DNA of 64,000 nt from Magnaporthiopsis rhizophila (lineage: Eukaryota; Ascomycota; Sordariomycetes; Magnaporthales; Magnaporthaceae): NCBI GenBank assembly GCA_003049465.1, contig PYSS01000096.1, forward strand, positions 1-64,000, written 5' to 3'. The position numbers and the translations under genes were made by a program. Below are positions 22,356-32,135 of this stretch, in pieces (position 1 is the stretch's first letter; each line of letters begins with the position of its first letter). The notes beneath the pieces are model-generated. The model was not told where the DNA came from. It saw only the letters and a list, made by a program, of their open reading frames with translations, and made no database searches.

Positions 22356-22362
22356 AGATAAG
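22356..22362 (+). promoter_or_regulatory. GATA-factor site (AGATAAG), proximal
   Basis: Perfect HGATAR match, 396 bp upstream of the glutamine synthetase ATG. Probable AreA/NIT2 site by family knowledge. Confidence 0.45.
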
Positions 22363-22516
22363 GGACGGAACTGCGGAACTGGACTGCGGACTTGGACTTG
22401 GCCCAGGCGGACAAAAACCAGTTGGAAATGGTTTGCACGGGATTGGATCGGGTCTGCTGCAGCGCCGCCGCCACCACCACGCGCTAGCTTACAAGTACAG
22501 CCCACTCCGGCGGCTC

Positions 22517-22523
22517 CTTATCT
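22517..22523 (-). promoter_or_regulatory. GATA-factor site (AGATAAG), distal
   Basis: The same heptamer on the opposite strand, 161 bp further upstream. Two sites within 200 bp is a typical arrangement for AreA/NIT2-controlled genes. Confidence 0.45.
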
Positions 22524-24395
22524 GCGCCAGCCCGCCGCGGTGGCTTGGTGGGAACCGGGTCAAAACAGCATGTGGGACACGGGATACTCGCGGCTATGAT
22601 TGCGATGCTTCTGGTTTAGCTCTGAGGCCTCTCCGCGGTGGGGGTTTTTGGGGGAGGTTTTTTTTTTCCCCCTCCTCTTCTTCTTGTCCACGAGGGAAAC
22701 GATGTGGGGTTGCTCATGGTATGTGTGATCCGCCGTTTTTTTGTCTTTTCTCTCGTTTCTTTGACTTTTTCGACGGCTCGCACCGGCCGTTCGTTCCTGT
22801 TCTGGCCAACTGTCGGCTTCCCCTAGTCTAAACCTTTGGGGGCTTCTGGACGTACCGTACTCACCGAATTTCTGCTTTCTGCAAGGGGCGGCGGCGGGCT
22901 GGCCGGCTGCTACATAGAAGCAGACTTTCAGCTGGTTGGTTGGCTGGCTACGACCGTGACACTTCTCTGTTTTATTTCTTGATCTGGTCACATTCTAGCC
23001 CTTGCTCTGGGCAAAATGTTCAGGAGAAAGTCGCATCCTTACGAACCTTCTCTGCACTGTTCCCTCTTTTTCCTTTTCCCTTTAACCTTTCAGCGTTTCC
23101 CCTTCCATCGTCGCCGTTGTCGTCGCATCAAACGAAAGAAAAAAATAAGATGAAATACCTAGGGTGGGAATGCGCTTTTTGCTGCAAGCCCCACCCTGAA
23201 GAGGCGGCTGCGCGCCCTGCAGGGAGGGTCCTCCCACCCAGCCCTGATCGCTGTGGGGTTCACATAGGGTGACATTTGATCCTGTGCCTTACTTCTCCAG
23301 CGGTCATGACGGTAGGCAAGGTACTCCAGTCCGGGAGGACCGGTTGCGATTCCAGGCAGCACGAGATGCCCAAACTGGACATGGGAATGGAAAAGTGTAA
23401 AAATGCCCAGCCACGTTTTTGTTTTCGATACGGGACATTCTTTTGCCCACGATTCAAACCAGGGCAACATACCTCCAGCTATTACGTACAAATTGTCCAT
23501 CTGCCTTGCTATTTTCGTTCCTGACACCGCCAAGCCCGGGTTTACGGGTTTGCGCTCGATTGGACGGGGAAACACTGACATTGCGTTGCAAAACACACCG
23601 ACCGCGACGACCATGGAAAAAAGAAGAAAAAAAGAAAAAAAAAAAAGGTTGCCAGATGGCATCGTATTCCCGCGTTCCTGTTCGAAACACGTTTTATCAT
23701 TTCCAGTCCCCCAAAAAGTACATACCGGTACTTGGTACCTATTCCAAGCGGGCCCCCAGCCCAGCCCATCGTTGACTAACAGTTTGGTCATTTCCAATGC
23801 TAAAGTCGACCTGTTCGCGATAATGGATAATGGCGCCTCCGTTCACCGGAGCCCTCTCTTTCCACGCTTCTCTTTCTTTACCCCAAACTGCTGGAACACG
23901 CTCAAGTTCTCCACACCACCTTTAATCTTCTAACACCCTCAGCGCCGCATCTGCATAAACGTGTCTTTGCTTTGCTTCTTGGTGACCTGCCAGCCGCCCG
24001 GGCCCACGCCCCGGGATGCAACCCCTAGAGCCCGTCCATATCGCCGCGTGCTGATTGGCCCGTCGTCATTCTTTTATGTTATTTGCCTGACCCCGAGCCT
24101 CCGATCACACATCCGGTCGGCCATCCCGGCTCCGCGTCCCCACGCCGATTTAATCGCTCAGCCCGATGTGACTGCATGTTATTTCGTTCTTCGTTTCTAG
24201 CTCCAGAGACTATCTGCTGCATAACACACTACCTAGCCGTTATAGCTCATATCCTCAGGCAAATGGGGAAAATGGAGCAAGTCTACATAGCCTGGCCGAA
24301 ATATCAATGTTGGGTGAGGCATATCCGTTTCCGTAACAATGGATCCACCACCCGATCAAGCCGCATCACATTCACTCGCATCGTCCGTCAGAACC

Positions 24396-26829
24396 TCACT
24401 CCGTCTCCGGCTCCGTCTCCAACCCTCTAAACAGGGACCGAGTTTTGGGGCGCCTAGTTGGCCCTTCATCACAAAATTCCTGAAGCAATTCCCAGTCAGC
24501 CACTTCACGTCAGCAAGCGGCAGGGCACAAAATGTACTGACCTCTATCGGATCGGCACGGTGGTTGGGCAGCTGTCGAATCACAGACTGCCCAGCTCGCG
24601 TCCGGCCTCCTCCTCTGCCCCTCGCACCTCGCGATCTTCCTTCTCCCCGATTGCTCGGCAGAGGCAAGGTTGGCTCCAAGGAAAGATGGCCAGGCCTATT
24701 GGTCGCGTTCTTGCCTACAAACAGCTTGGGAGCAGCGAACTTGAAAGGCACCTTGGGCTCATCCGCCGGGATTGAAGGTGTCGGTCCAGCGGTTACGGAT
24801 GGTTCCACAACGACGGAGTCGATATCAGGGACCAGCGTCGAGTACGTCGAACTCTGCTCGATACCTCGGATCTGCCGAGATGTGGGACTGTCCGCGCCGC
24901 TTCCTCCGGCCATATCCACGGGTTCGGGGACATTGACTATCATGCTGTCATCCGACTCGGCATTTCCGTCAGCCTCTGGAGTGCACGACGCGGTGACAAC
25001 TCCAGGTGATCCGGCTACGGTACTCTCCCTTGCATTAGCACCAGCGGCCGACATCGGTTCCGTAGAGGGGCCTCCTCTGGTTGCATCATGGGTTCCTTCG
25101 CGACCACGTATAATCTGTGCCCTCTGTTGCAGCGCCCGAGATGCATCCGGCTTTGCCTCTAGAAGGGCCTGTTGGTAGGCCGCTTCGCTGCTGTCGTCCG
25201 AGACGATCGACTTCATCCAGGCTTTGTGTTCCTCTCTTTGGTCTCGCACCTTTATGTTGTCTCGGTCCAGGCCGCCCAGCGGACCGCCGATGCGCGATAT
25301 GTTCGCGGCATAAGGCCGCCAGCCCCGCTGGTCCTCATGAAGCTCGGGTGGTTCGACACCAGCGCACACGTCTCTGGACTCCGCCGGAGGGCGAAGCTCA
25401 TCCCGGATATCGCTGTTTGGAGTGGGACTTGACGAGAGCAGGAGTTGTGCAGGAAGACTGAAGCCTGGCATCGATTCTGAAGCTATCTTTGGGACTCTCG
25501 GTGGTGCCCGGTCGGCAGCTTCCTGTGTAGCTGAGCTCATCGGACAGTCCTCGTAGTCATCAGTGTAGCGCTCTTCTCGTGTATCGCTGGCAGCGGAAGG
25601 GTTCCTATGGCCAGAATAGCCCGGCCCACCGAGGCCAGTCTGTCGGGCGCCAGGTATGGCGTGGGCCAGAACGCTTACGCCAGGACTAATGACTGGACGG
25701 GAAGGGCTCGATGACCCGGTGATGCTCCTGCTAGGGGAGGAACACACCAGCTCTCTCCACCGTTCGTTCTCTGCTTGCAACGAAGCCGTCACGACTGGCT
25801 CCCTCGAGCCAACCTGGACCATCGTGCTGTCTCCCGAATCGTGATCGTCGGGTACGGAGCTGTGGGACTTGGAGAGGACGAGTCGGTGCCGTCGCCTCGA
25901 CACAGCATGATGAATGGCCCAAGACAGCGGCGAGGAGCTGCTGCTGGCCCGCCTTGCGTGTCTTGCCGCCTGGAGTCCTTCTTGCTCAAGGTATCCGCTG
26001 GATGTTGAACATGGACTTGTTGGCGTTCTGACTCCGGCGCTTTCTGTCTCCTGACTCCGTGCTGCATTTTGTAAGAACCCGAGCATACGACGACGAGGCA
26101 GAGAAGGAGCTTACACGAAGGCTGAGAATAGGAGCTGGTTGTGAGGTCACCATGCCGGCGAGTGTCAGATGGTTCTTGATGGCCGTGGTGATGGCCCATG
26201 CCGGAACTCTCGGCGAATCTCGACTCCTGGCTTCCCACCCTGACTATGATATCCCCCGGTGCTGGCGAGGACGCACGTCGCCTACGATCAGACTCCATCC
26301 TAGCATCGTGCCCGCGCCTAAAAACATGGCCCCCTCGAGAAATCACACTCTCCCTGATAGGGGGCCAAGGCAGTAATTTGCCTCGGCGGGGTTTGGAATC
26401 ACGGCGTGGGTTGGAATCACGGTCGAGTGGCTTCTGTAGCTCCACCCCGGTCCAGTCCTGCCTGAGCAGAATTTTCCGCCTCTTTTCGGCAATAGATGGG
26501 TCGCCGCGACTTGGTCTCGCGCGTGCCGCAGCGAGGAGATTTTCCGCGTTCGAAGGCTCGTGGCTGTTTTTGTCGGGAGGTTCATGCGATTGTGATCCCC
26601 GCTGCCGCTCCAGGCCGGCCGAGTTCTTGGTTCCAGGGTCGTGGTTGGTGCCCACCGCTGACGGCGAACGGCTTCCAAAGTTGGCCGACCTCGATGGGCT
26701 GCTGGTTCTGCGAGGACCAACGAGCATGGCTACCCTTGCTCTTGCAAAGTGCTGGTGCTGGCGACGAAGAAGTTCATTGCCGCGCCCACCACGGGTGTAG
26801 CGGGCGAGGCTTCCTTCAGTCCAATTCAT
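24396..26829 (-). CDS. Disordered RG-rich conserved fungal protein
   Basis: Three exons proposed: about 26107-26829 (start MNWTEGSLARYTRGGRG), about 24542-26053, and 24396-24479. Intron 1 is 53 nt with donor GTAAGC and joins YSQPS to SRSQETESAG in frame. Intron 2 has a weak donor, GTCAGT, but two GCTGAC branch-like sites. Without it the frame runs on to 24356. The product is about 800 aa and almost wholly disordered: Ser, Arg, Pro and Glu rich, with SPSR motifs and an RGARGRGGGR cluster near the C-terminus that could bind RNA. The only conserved-looking block is KRRKILLRQDWTGVELQKPL near residue 120, a motif I associate with uncharacterised fungal nuclear proteins. Function unknown. Confidence 0.55.
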
Positions 26830-29744
26830 GGAACCGGCAAGTACGAGGCTGGGGTTTTAGGTGGCAGCATTGCCGAGCGGTGGATGTGAATGGCTTCCTC
26901 GCCGACACCAATCTAGCGGAATTCCACGAAGCAGCGTCATTGGCTTGCGCGGCTGCACGTGGCATGACATTGTCAAAAAAAAAATCAGCCAGCACCGCAG
27001 AGAGACCCCGAGAGGGAAGCTACGATGCCTCGCCTCCCCAAGTGCAGGAGCGAGTCACAGCTGCCAGCCTTCCATGTCGGCTGCAAGCCTGCGCCGTCGC
27101 GTGTACCACTACCGTCGGGTAAATTGAGGGTATCAAGGCGTAAATAGAAGGCGTGCGCGAGGATCTGGTCAACAAATGCGACGGAGAACATGCGCATTTA
27201 CGTCTGGAGCACAGCCAACCGGGTCCTATAGGATTATCCCTGAGAATCGCATCCAGGATGGCCAGTGTCAACCAATTCGTCCCAAGGAAGCTCCTCCTGC
27301 CGGAACACAAGAGGCCTCTCGAAGGGTGCGTCAGCTCAACTTCATATAGTAAGGAGAGCAACGTGGGTTCGAGAACAGATGTCTAAGCTGGACTGTATGT
27401 AAGTCCCTGGGCGCTCTGACAAGGTGCCAGGAGATCACGATCAGCGGAGCAAATCTCTCGCAGTCAATGGCAATTAGCTTATCACCTTCCCAGTGAGGAA
27501 GGGAGTCTGCGCCAGAGGACTGCCATTCAGATTCCCGGCGACGCGAAGCAGCTGTATTCTTCAATACAAAGACCCGGCAGGTCAGGCGGAATGGTTCGAT
27601 TGCCACGTTTATCTCCGTCCACCTCGAAGGCCGGGTGCTACTCTGGACAAACATCCTATGGACTCGGCTCCACCCTTCTATCAAACGTTCAATTTGGATG
27701 CTGCTTAATTGGCCGTCTGCGATCGTACTATATTGCATGCCCGGATATCCTTGCCATCAACGCCGAATAGATCGCCCACACTCGCTCGCTCCCGCCACTC
27801 TCGTGGTTCTACAAAGATATGCCTTTCGTGCTCTCTTTACGTCCGCGGAGAGTTAAAAGATATCTGGATTCTATCACCGGATGAGTACATGCCAGCCGAC
27901 AGGCTGGCGTCTTTGCATCGGCGCTACCCAGGAAGGACTGCGAGTAGGTCGCAGAGTCTGGCTTCACTGCCCGCCGGACCCCAAAGGGCACTGACTCTCC
28001 AGGCCTCTTCGACTGGATGCTTATATATGCTGGTATATTTCCCACTCCTTGCAAGACAACCACCGACTACCAGTGTCTTATGACTGCAAGGCCCACTTCC
28101 TCCGCGCGCTGACGACCGGGAGTCACCTTCGCCACGATGCCGCTCCCAACGGCCCGGCCCGCAGGCAACCGTTAAGGAGGTAAAGGGCACACTCGGTACC
28201 GGGTAGTCACTGGGAGCCACCCCATTCAAAGGCGCTGGGCGCCGTTCTATGAAGAGCTCGACAACGACTTCAGCAACCCTTGGGATTCAAGCTTAATAGC
28301 CGAGCACGTGGGGTCGCTTCCTGCCCGAACGTGATTGCGAGCGTTTGTCGGGGGAGGGCATTCTCACTGCCTCAATTCTGCATTCATGCGCTTTCCATAG
28401 GTAACTTAAAAGAAGGTCTAACCGTTTTGGGAGTGGCGATTGGAACCTCACCTTTGGCTCAGTCGACAAAAAGCTCGTGGGTCAATTGGGATCCACTGCC
28501 CCAGAAGCTTTTGCTGGCAGGATCCGGACAGGCAGCCCCTGGACGCATTGCAACGGTGGGGGCCCTGTCAGGACTTCGGCATCACAACAATGCATACTTC
28601 CACGTTCTAATATCGTAGAGGTATTGTTCAAATTTGCGATATTAGGAAGATGTAACAAATTGATTCAGGTATTACTTTTTTTCGTGGTGAAATCTCATTG
28701 GGATTTGGAATTTTGGAAGGATTTCTAGTTTGGCAGTGAGAGTTAAAATAGGGAGCCCACAATTACAACCGTGCGGGGGCTGTCCGTACGGATCCTGCCA
28801 CTTTCTAGTTAAGCGGGATTGGCCGTGCCATCTTGTCTAAAAAAAAGATGACAGCTTCCTCTAGAGATATTTATGGGTCCACAGCCTACTTCAGCCAGTA
28901 AAACTTCTTTCTCACAGCTGAGAACTGACATTTTTTAGTGCTTCTGGCAATACGACGTTCACGTCGTGGTCTTGACGGAGCCGTGCCCTGGCAACGGATC
29001 GTCGGCAGGCTGGGGGTTCGCAGCGCGCGAGCCAGCACCTTGAGCGCCCAGTCCCAGATAGAGCCGCAGACGCTGACAACGACTGAGTACCAACATACAT
29101 AGGCAAAGAGGCCGACCGGGAATGTGCTAAGGTTCTCACTCTATTGTGCGAATACCCGTAGTGCTGAGCATGGCAGCGTTCCATCTTGAGTTCGCCACAC
29201 AACCGTATCTGTACCGTGGTAATTGCGTCCATGCAGCCGCCGCTGGCCGGACCAACAGTCCTTTTCCAGTCAAATTCTTGGCGTAAGCAGCCCCCTTTGC
29301 TGGAAATCCAAGGGTGACAAAATCCCTCAGGGGTGGTGTGGGCTGACGGTCAGCCATTGCGATGGACGCATGGTATTCATTGCCTGAGGCCGGTCAATCG
29401 GGTTTCCATTGATATGAACTGTGCTTCGATCAACAAGATGATTTTGTATTGGTGGATGGCCCAGTGGACACCCATTTACCCCTGCACTGATGGGGGGCCT
29501 CGCGAAAGTAAAGGAGGAGAATCCGAGGGTGGGTTGCGAGTCGTGGCGAAAGGGGTTCTCAAAGGCCATGCCGCATGTACATAGGGCAGGGGAGGGAAGG
29601 CTGCCATGGGAGAAGTTCTCAAATGGATCTTTTCGACTTCGTCTCTGCCATCCTGCATCTGACCGTGAACCCTTCTCGAGGCCATCTATCAAATTTATCG
29701 GTCTGATCTCTTGCCTTTCCTTCTAATACGGACTCGAGCTCGCC
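26830..29744. other. Degraded intergenic region with transposon-like debris
   Basis: AT-richer than its surroundings between 28.6 and 28.9 kb. It contains the inverted-repeat element at 28515-28800 and no intact gene. The last 300 bp are the promoter and leader of the glycosyltransferase gene. Confidence 0.5.
28515..28800. mobile_element. MITE-like relic with imperfect terminal inverted repeats
   Basis: The left arm starts TGGCAGGATCCGGACAG (28515). The reverse complement of the right arm starts TGGCAGGATCCGTACGGACA (from 28800). Similarity runs inward for about 45 bp through CAGCCCC, ACG, TTG-AA and GTGGG. Differences are often C to T in the right arm, as expected from RIP or decay. The 286-bp element has an AT-rich core with a perfect 9-bp stem, CTAATATCG at 28607-28615 and CGATATTAG at 28637-28645. 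No transposase is present. Confidence 0.5.
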
Positions 29745-31056
29745 ATGGGATTGACGGACCAAAGGATCTCCGGTGCGCTCTGCCAGGTCGGCCGGCGGCG
29801 GTGGCCGGTCCTGGCGTTCGCCGCTTTCACCATGACCGTCGTCGTCCTCGTCTCGGTTGGCTCGTACAGGCCCGACATCTACGACCCCGTCAGGCATGCG
29901 GCGACCAAGTTGAAGGACCACGTTCGCGGCGGCCAGGACCGGGCCAAGAGCCACTGGGCGGCTTCAAACAGAACCGTCGGGTATGAGGGTGCTGCTTCAA
30001 ACAGAACCCTCGGGCTCGAGTCGATCCAGTTCATCAACATGGACTACCGTTACGATCGCTTCGACGCCCTGGCCATCCAGTGCTACCTGTCCGACATCGA
30101 AGTGCAGACCAGGCCGGGGTTTCCCAAGGATAAGGCGGGGTCCGAGATGGTCGGCTTCCCTCCGACGAGCAGCCCGGCTAGGCTTGGACCTCCAGAGGTC
30201 GCCACATGGAGGGCACACGCCACGGTTTGTCATGCCCAGTAGACTCTTCCCCCCTGCACTACATCTTGTCACCATCTGACTCGTAGTCTTCAACAACCAC
30301 CAAAAGATCTGGCAGCAGATGCTCCTGAAACGATCCCCGGCCGTCCTGATCGTCGAGTCCGACGCCGTGTGGGACACGCAGATCCGGCGCATAATGGGCA
30401 ACCTCAACGGACCCTTCCTCGACCTCCTCCGCGCCGACAACCCGGACAGCAAGATCGTGGCCAGCCAGGACGACCCCTGGGCGGCGCGCAGCGGGCTCTG
30501 GGACGTCATCGGCGTCGGCCAATGCGGCGATCACTGGCGGGACGACACCGGGTTCCGGCTCTACGACGATGAGTTCGCCGCGCGCGGTAGTCGGGACTGG
30601 TTTGGCCACGACCTGGCCGGCAAGCGGGTCGTGTACCGCGCCAACGGCATGGTCTGCACGACAGGCTACATCGTGTCGCTGAAGGGCGCGGCCAAGCTGC
30701 TGGTCCGCACGGCCATGAACCTCAACGAGCCCATCGACCTGATCATAAACATGATGATCAAGACGCACAACCTCGTCGGCTACAACGTCCAGCGCCAGCC
30801 CATCGCGCAGTGGGTCTACTCGTCGGGCCTGGGCATGGAGTCGCGCGGCGCCAACAGCGACATCCGCCCCAACGGCTCTGAGAGCAGTCAGTCCGGGGAC
30901 GACGGCTCGAGGGAGAAATACCCGGACGCGGAGAAGAAGGGGTCCGTTTGGGAGATAAAGCCGCAGTACGCTGGCGTTGATTTCCCCGACTTTGGGCTGG
31001 GTCAGGCGTGGGAAAAGGTCGCCGAGACCAAGACGAAGCTTCACTTCACGGACTAA
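29745..31056 (+). CDS. GT25-like type II membrane glycosyltransferase
   Basis: Two exons, 29745 to about 30230 and about 30288 to 31056, roughly 420 aa. A short cytoplasmic tail is followed by one membrane helix (WPVLAFAAFTMTVVVLVSVG), as in a Golgi type II enzyme. Family features of LPS-type GT25 enzymes are visible: FINMDYRYDRFDAL near residue 97, PPEVATWRAHATV, LLKRSPAVLIVESDAVWD, and the later block VVYRANGMVCTTGYIVSLKGAAKLL that positions the acceptor. The usual acidic motif EDD reads ESD here. Donor sugar and acceptor are unknown; galactosyl or glucosyl transfer is typical. The splice site is uncertain: a GTTTGT donor does not keep frame with the only good acceptor, while GTCATG three codons later does. 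Confidence 0.75.
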
Positions 31057-31904
31057 CAAGTCAACCTCACCACCTTTGTTTCCCCTCTTGTATATACCCA
31101 CTCGCAGTCGGAATCTGCCGTTCCTCACCTTACTTTCTTGCTATTCCTCTAATAAAGTGACACGTCCATCTTGTGTCGACTTGGCTGCATGTGCATGGCT
31201 CACATCCAAAACAGATAACATATACCAACGGGGACAGACCGAGCGCCGAGGTGTGAACTCACAACCCCACCAAGCATACTACCGTACAAGACGACTTATG
31301 TCCGAATAGACCTCAGTGATGATCTAGACAGTGCAGAGTTGCGGGGGTCGAGGCTGGGGATGGTTTCTAAGCGAGAGAGGCTCCAATGGAACACGACCTT
31401 ATGCTCTCGATATGTACGCAGCAGCCGAATCCAACATGTCATGCCGGGAGGGGCACCGCGTCAACACCGCATCGTGGAGGATCGAGGGGACGGGTAAATC
31501 AGCTTCCCAAGACACTTGGAGATGCTCTTTCCAGTCTTTGAGCAGTCCGAGTTTCCGCAGTGCTGCGGCTCGGCCATGATTTTGTTGCCTCCTCCGTCTT
31601 TGCTCGGCGATATGCACCCTCCTCCATAAAGTCGTGACGATCACGTCTTGCGCCGACGTATAACTCGCCACGAAGCTAGAAGGCACGGAGGTCACCTCTA
31701 TCAACCTATCCTCCTCCCCCACGGCTATATAAAGCGACTCGTTGTCCCCGATCTGAGTCTGCCCGGTTTCTTCTATCCTCAGAGCGCCAGCACCCTGCAA
31801 AGCAACCATCACTTCTCAGCAAGCAGCTCCTCTCGCCATCAAAACCCAAGTGCCTCAACAAAACCGCCTACCTACCTACCTACCCCAGCTTCACAGCAGC
31901 CAAC
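31057..31904. other. Intergenic: glycosyltransferase 3' end and secreted-protein promoter
   Basis: Includes the TATA box at 31727-31734 and a leader with a (TACC)n run at about 31865-31884. A minus-strand frame of 137 codons across the promoter lacks any family feature and is not called. Confidence 0.55.
31727..31734 (+). promoter_or_regulatory. TATA box of the four-cysteine secreted-protein gene
   Basis: TATATAAA, 178 bp upstream of the ATG at 31905. Confidence 0.55.
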
Positions 31905-32135
31905 ATGCGCTTCTCCGCCATCCTTGCCGGCCTCCTCTCGGCCTCGGCCGTCTACGCCGTCGTCGTCCCGGAGCCCGCCGCCGCCGAGATGATGGAGGCC
32001 CGCGACGAGGACGTCGCCACCGACGCCATCGTGGCCCGCGAGAGCTGCACGCCCGGCCGCTACCGGTGCAGCGGCCGGCGCACCGTCCAGGTGTGCAACT
32101 CGTCCCGGCGCTGGGTGCTGAGCGCCACCTGCTAG
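31905..32135 (+). CDS. Small secreted four-cysteine protein
   Basis: Intronless, 76 aa. Signal peptide MRFSAILAGLLSASAVYA, then an acidic pro-like segment ending in DAIVARE, which may be removed. The mature end of about 30 residues is basic and has four cysteines spaced C-x6-C-x8-C-x11-C, with the pattern CTPGRYRC and VQVCNSS, ending in a terminal Cys. This CxPGxYxC...VC...W...C pattern recurs in small secreted proteins of filamentous ascomycetes. Two disulfides are likely. Roles in host or microbe interaction are plausible for this class but not shown. The TATA box, the A/C-rich leader and the ATG context CAACATGCG support expression. Confidence 0.75.
   Translation: MRFSAILAGLLSASAVYAVVVPEPAAAEMMEARDEDVATDAIVARESCTPGRYRCSGRRTVQVCNSSRRWVLSATC

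Larger units (their letters stand above)
21961..24395. other. Glutamine synthetase promoter and long intergenic region
   Basis: The leader next to the ATG has a TG-dinucleotide run (about 21971-21994). A TATA-like TATATAAA lies at 22128-22135. The motif AGGTACC occurs three times between 22208 and 22250. Many homopolymer runs follow. I see no supportable gene from 22.6 to 24.39 kb. Confidence 0.55.

Noticed and set aside
22002..22505. 167-codon minus-strand frame in the glutamine synthetase promoter
   Set aside because: Covers TATA-like and GATA motifs; low-complexity product without family features.
28912..28995. Protein-like minus-strand end (LRQDHDVNVVLPEALKN)
   Set aside because: Too short and no upstream exon found. 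Could be a relic, but I cannot support it.
30259..31128. 289-codon minus-strand frame over the GT25-like gene
   Set aside because: Shadow frame created by GC-rich third positions; no family features, whereas the plus strand has clear motifs.
31399..31812. 137-codon minus-strand frame
   Set aside because: Overlaps the TATA box and leader of the secreted-protein gene and has no supporting homology that I can recognise.
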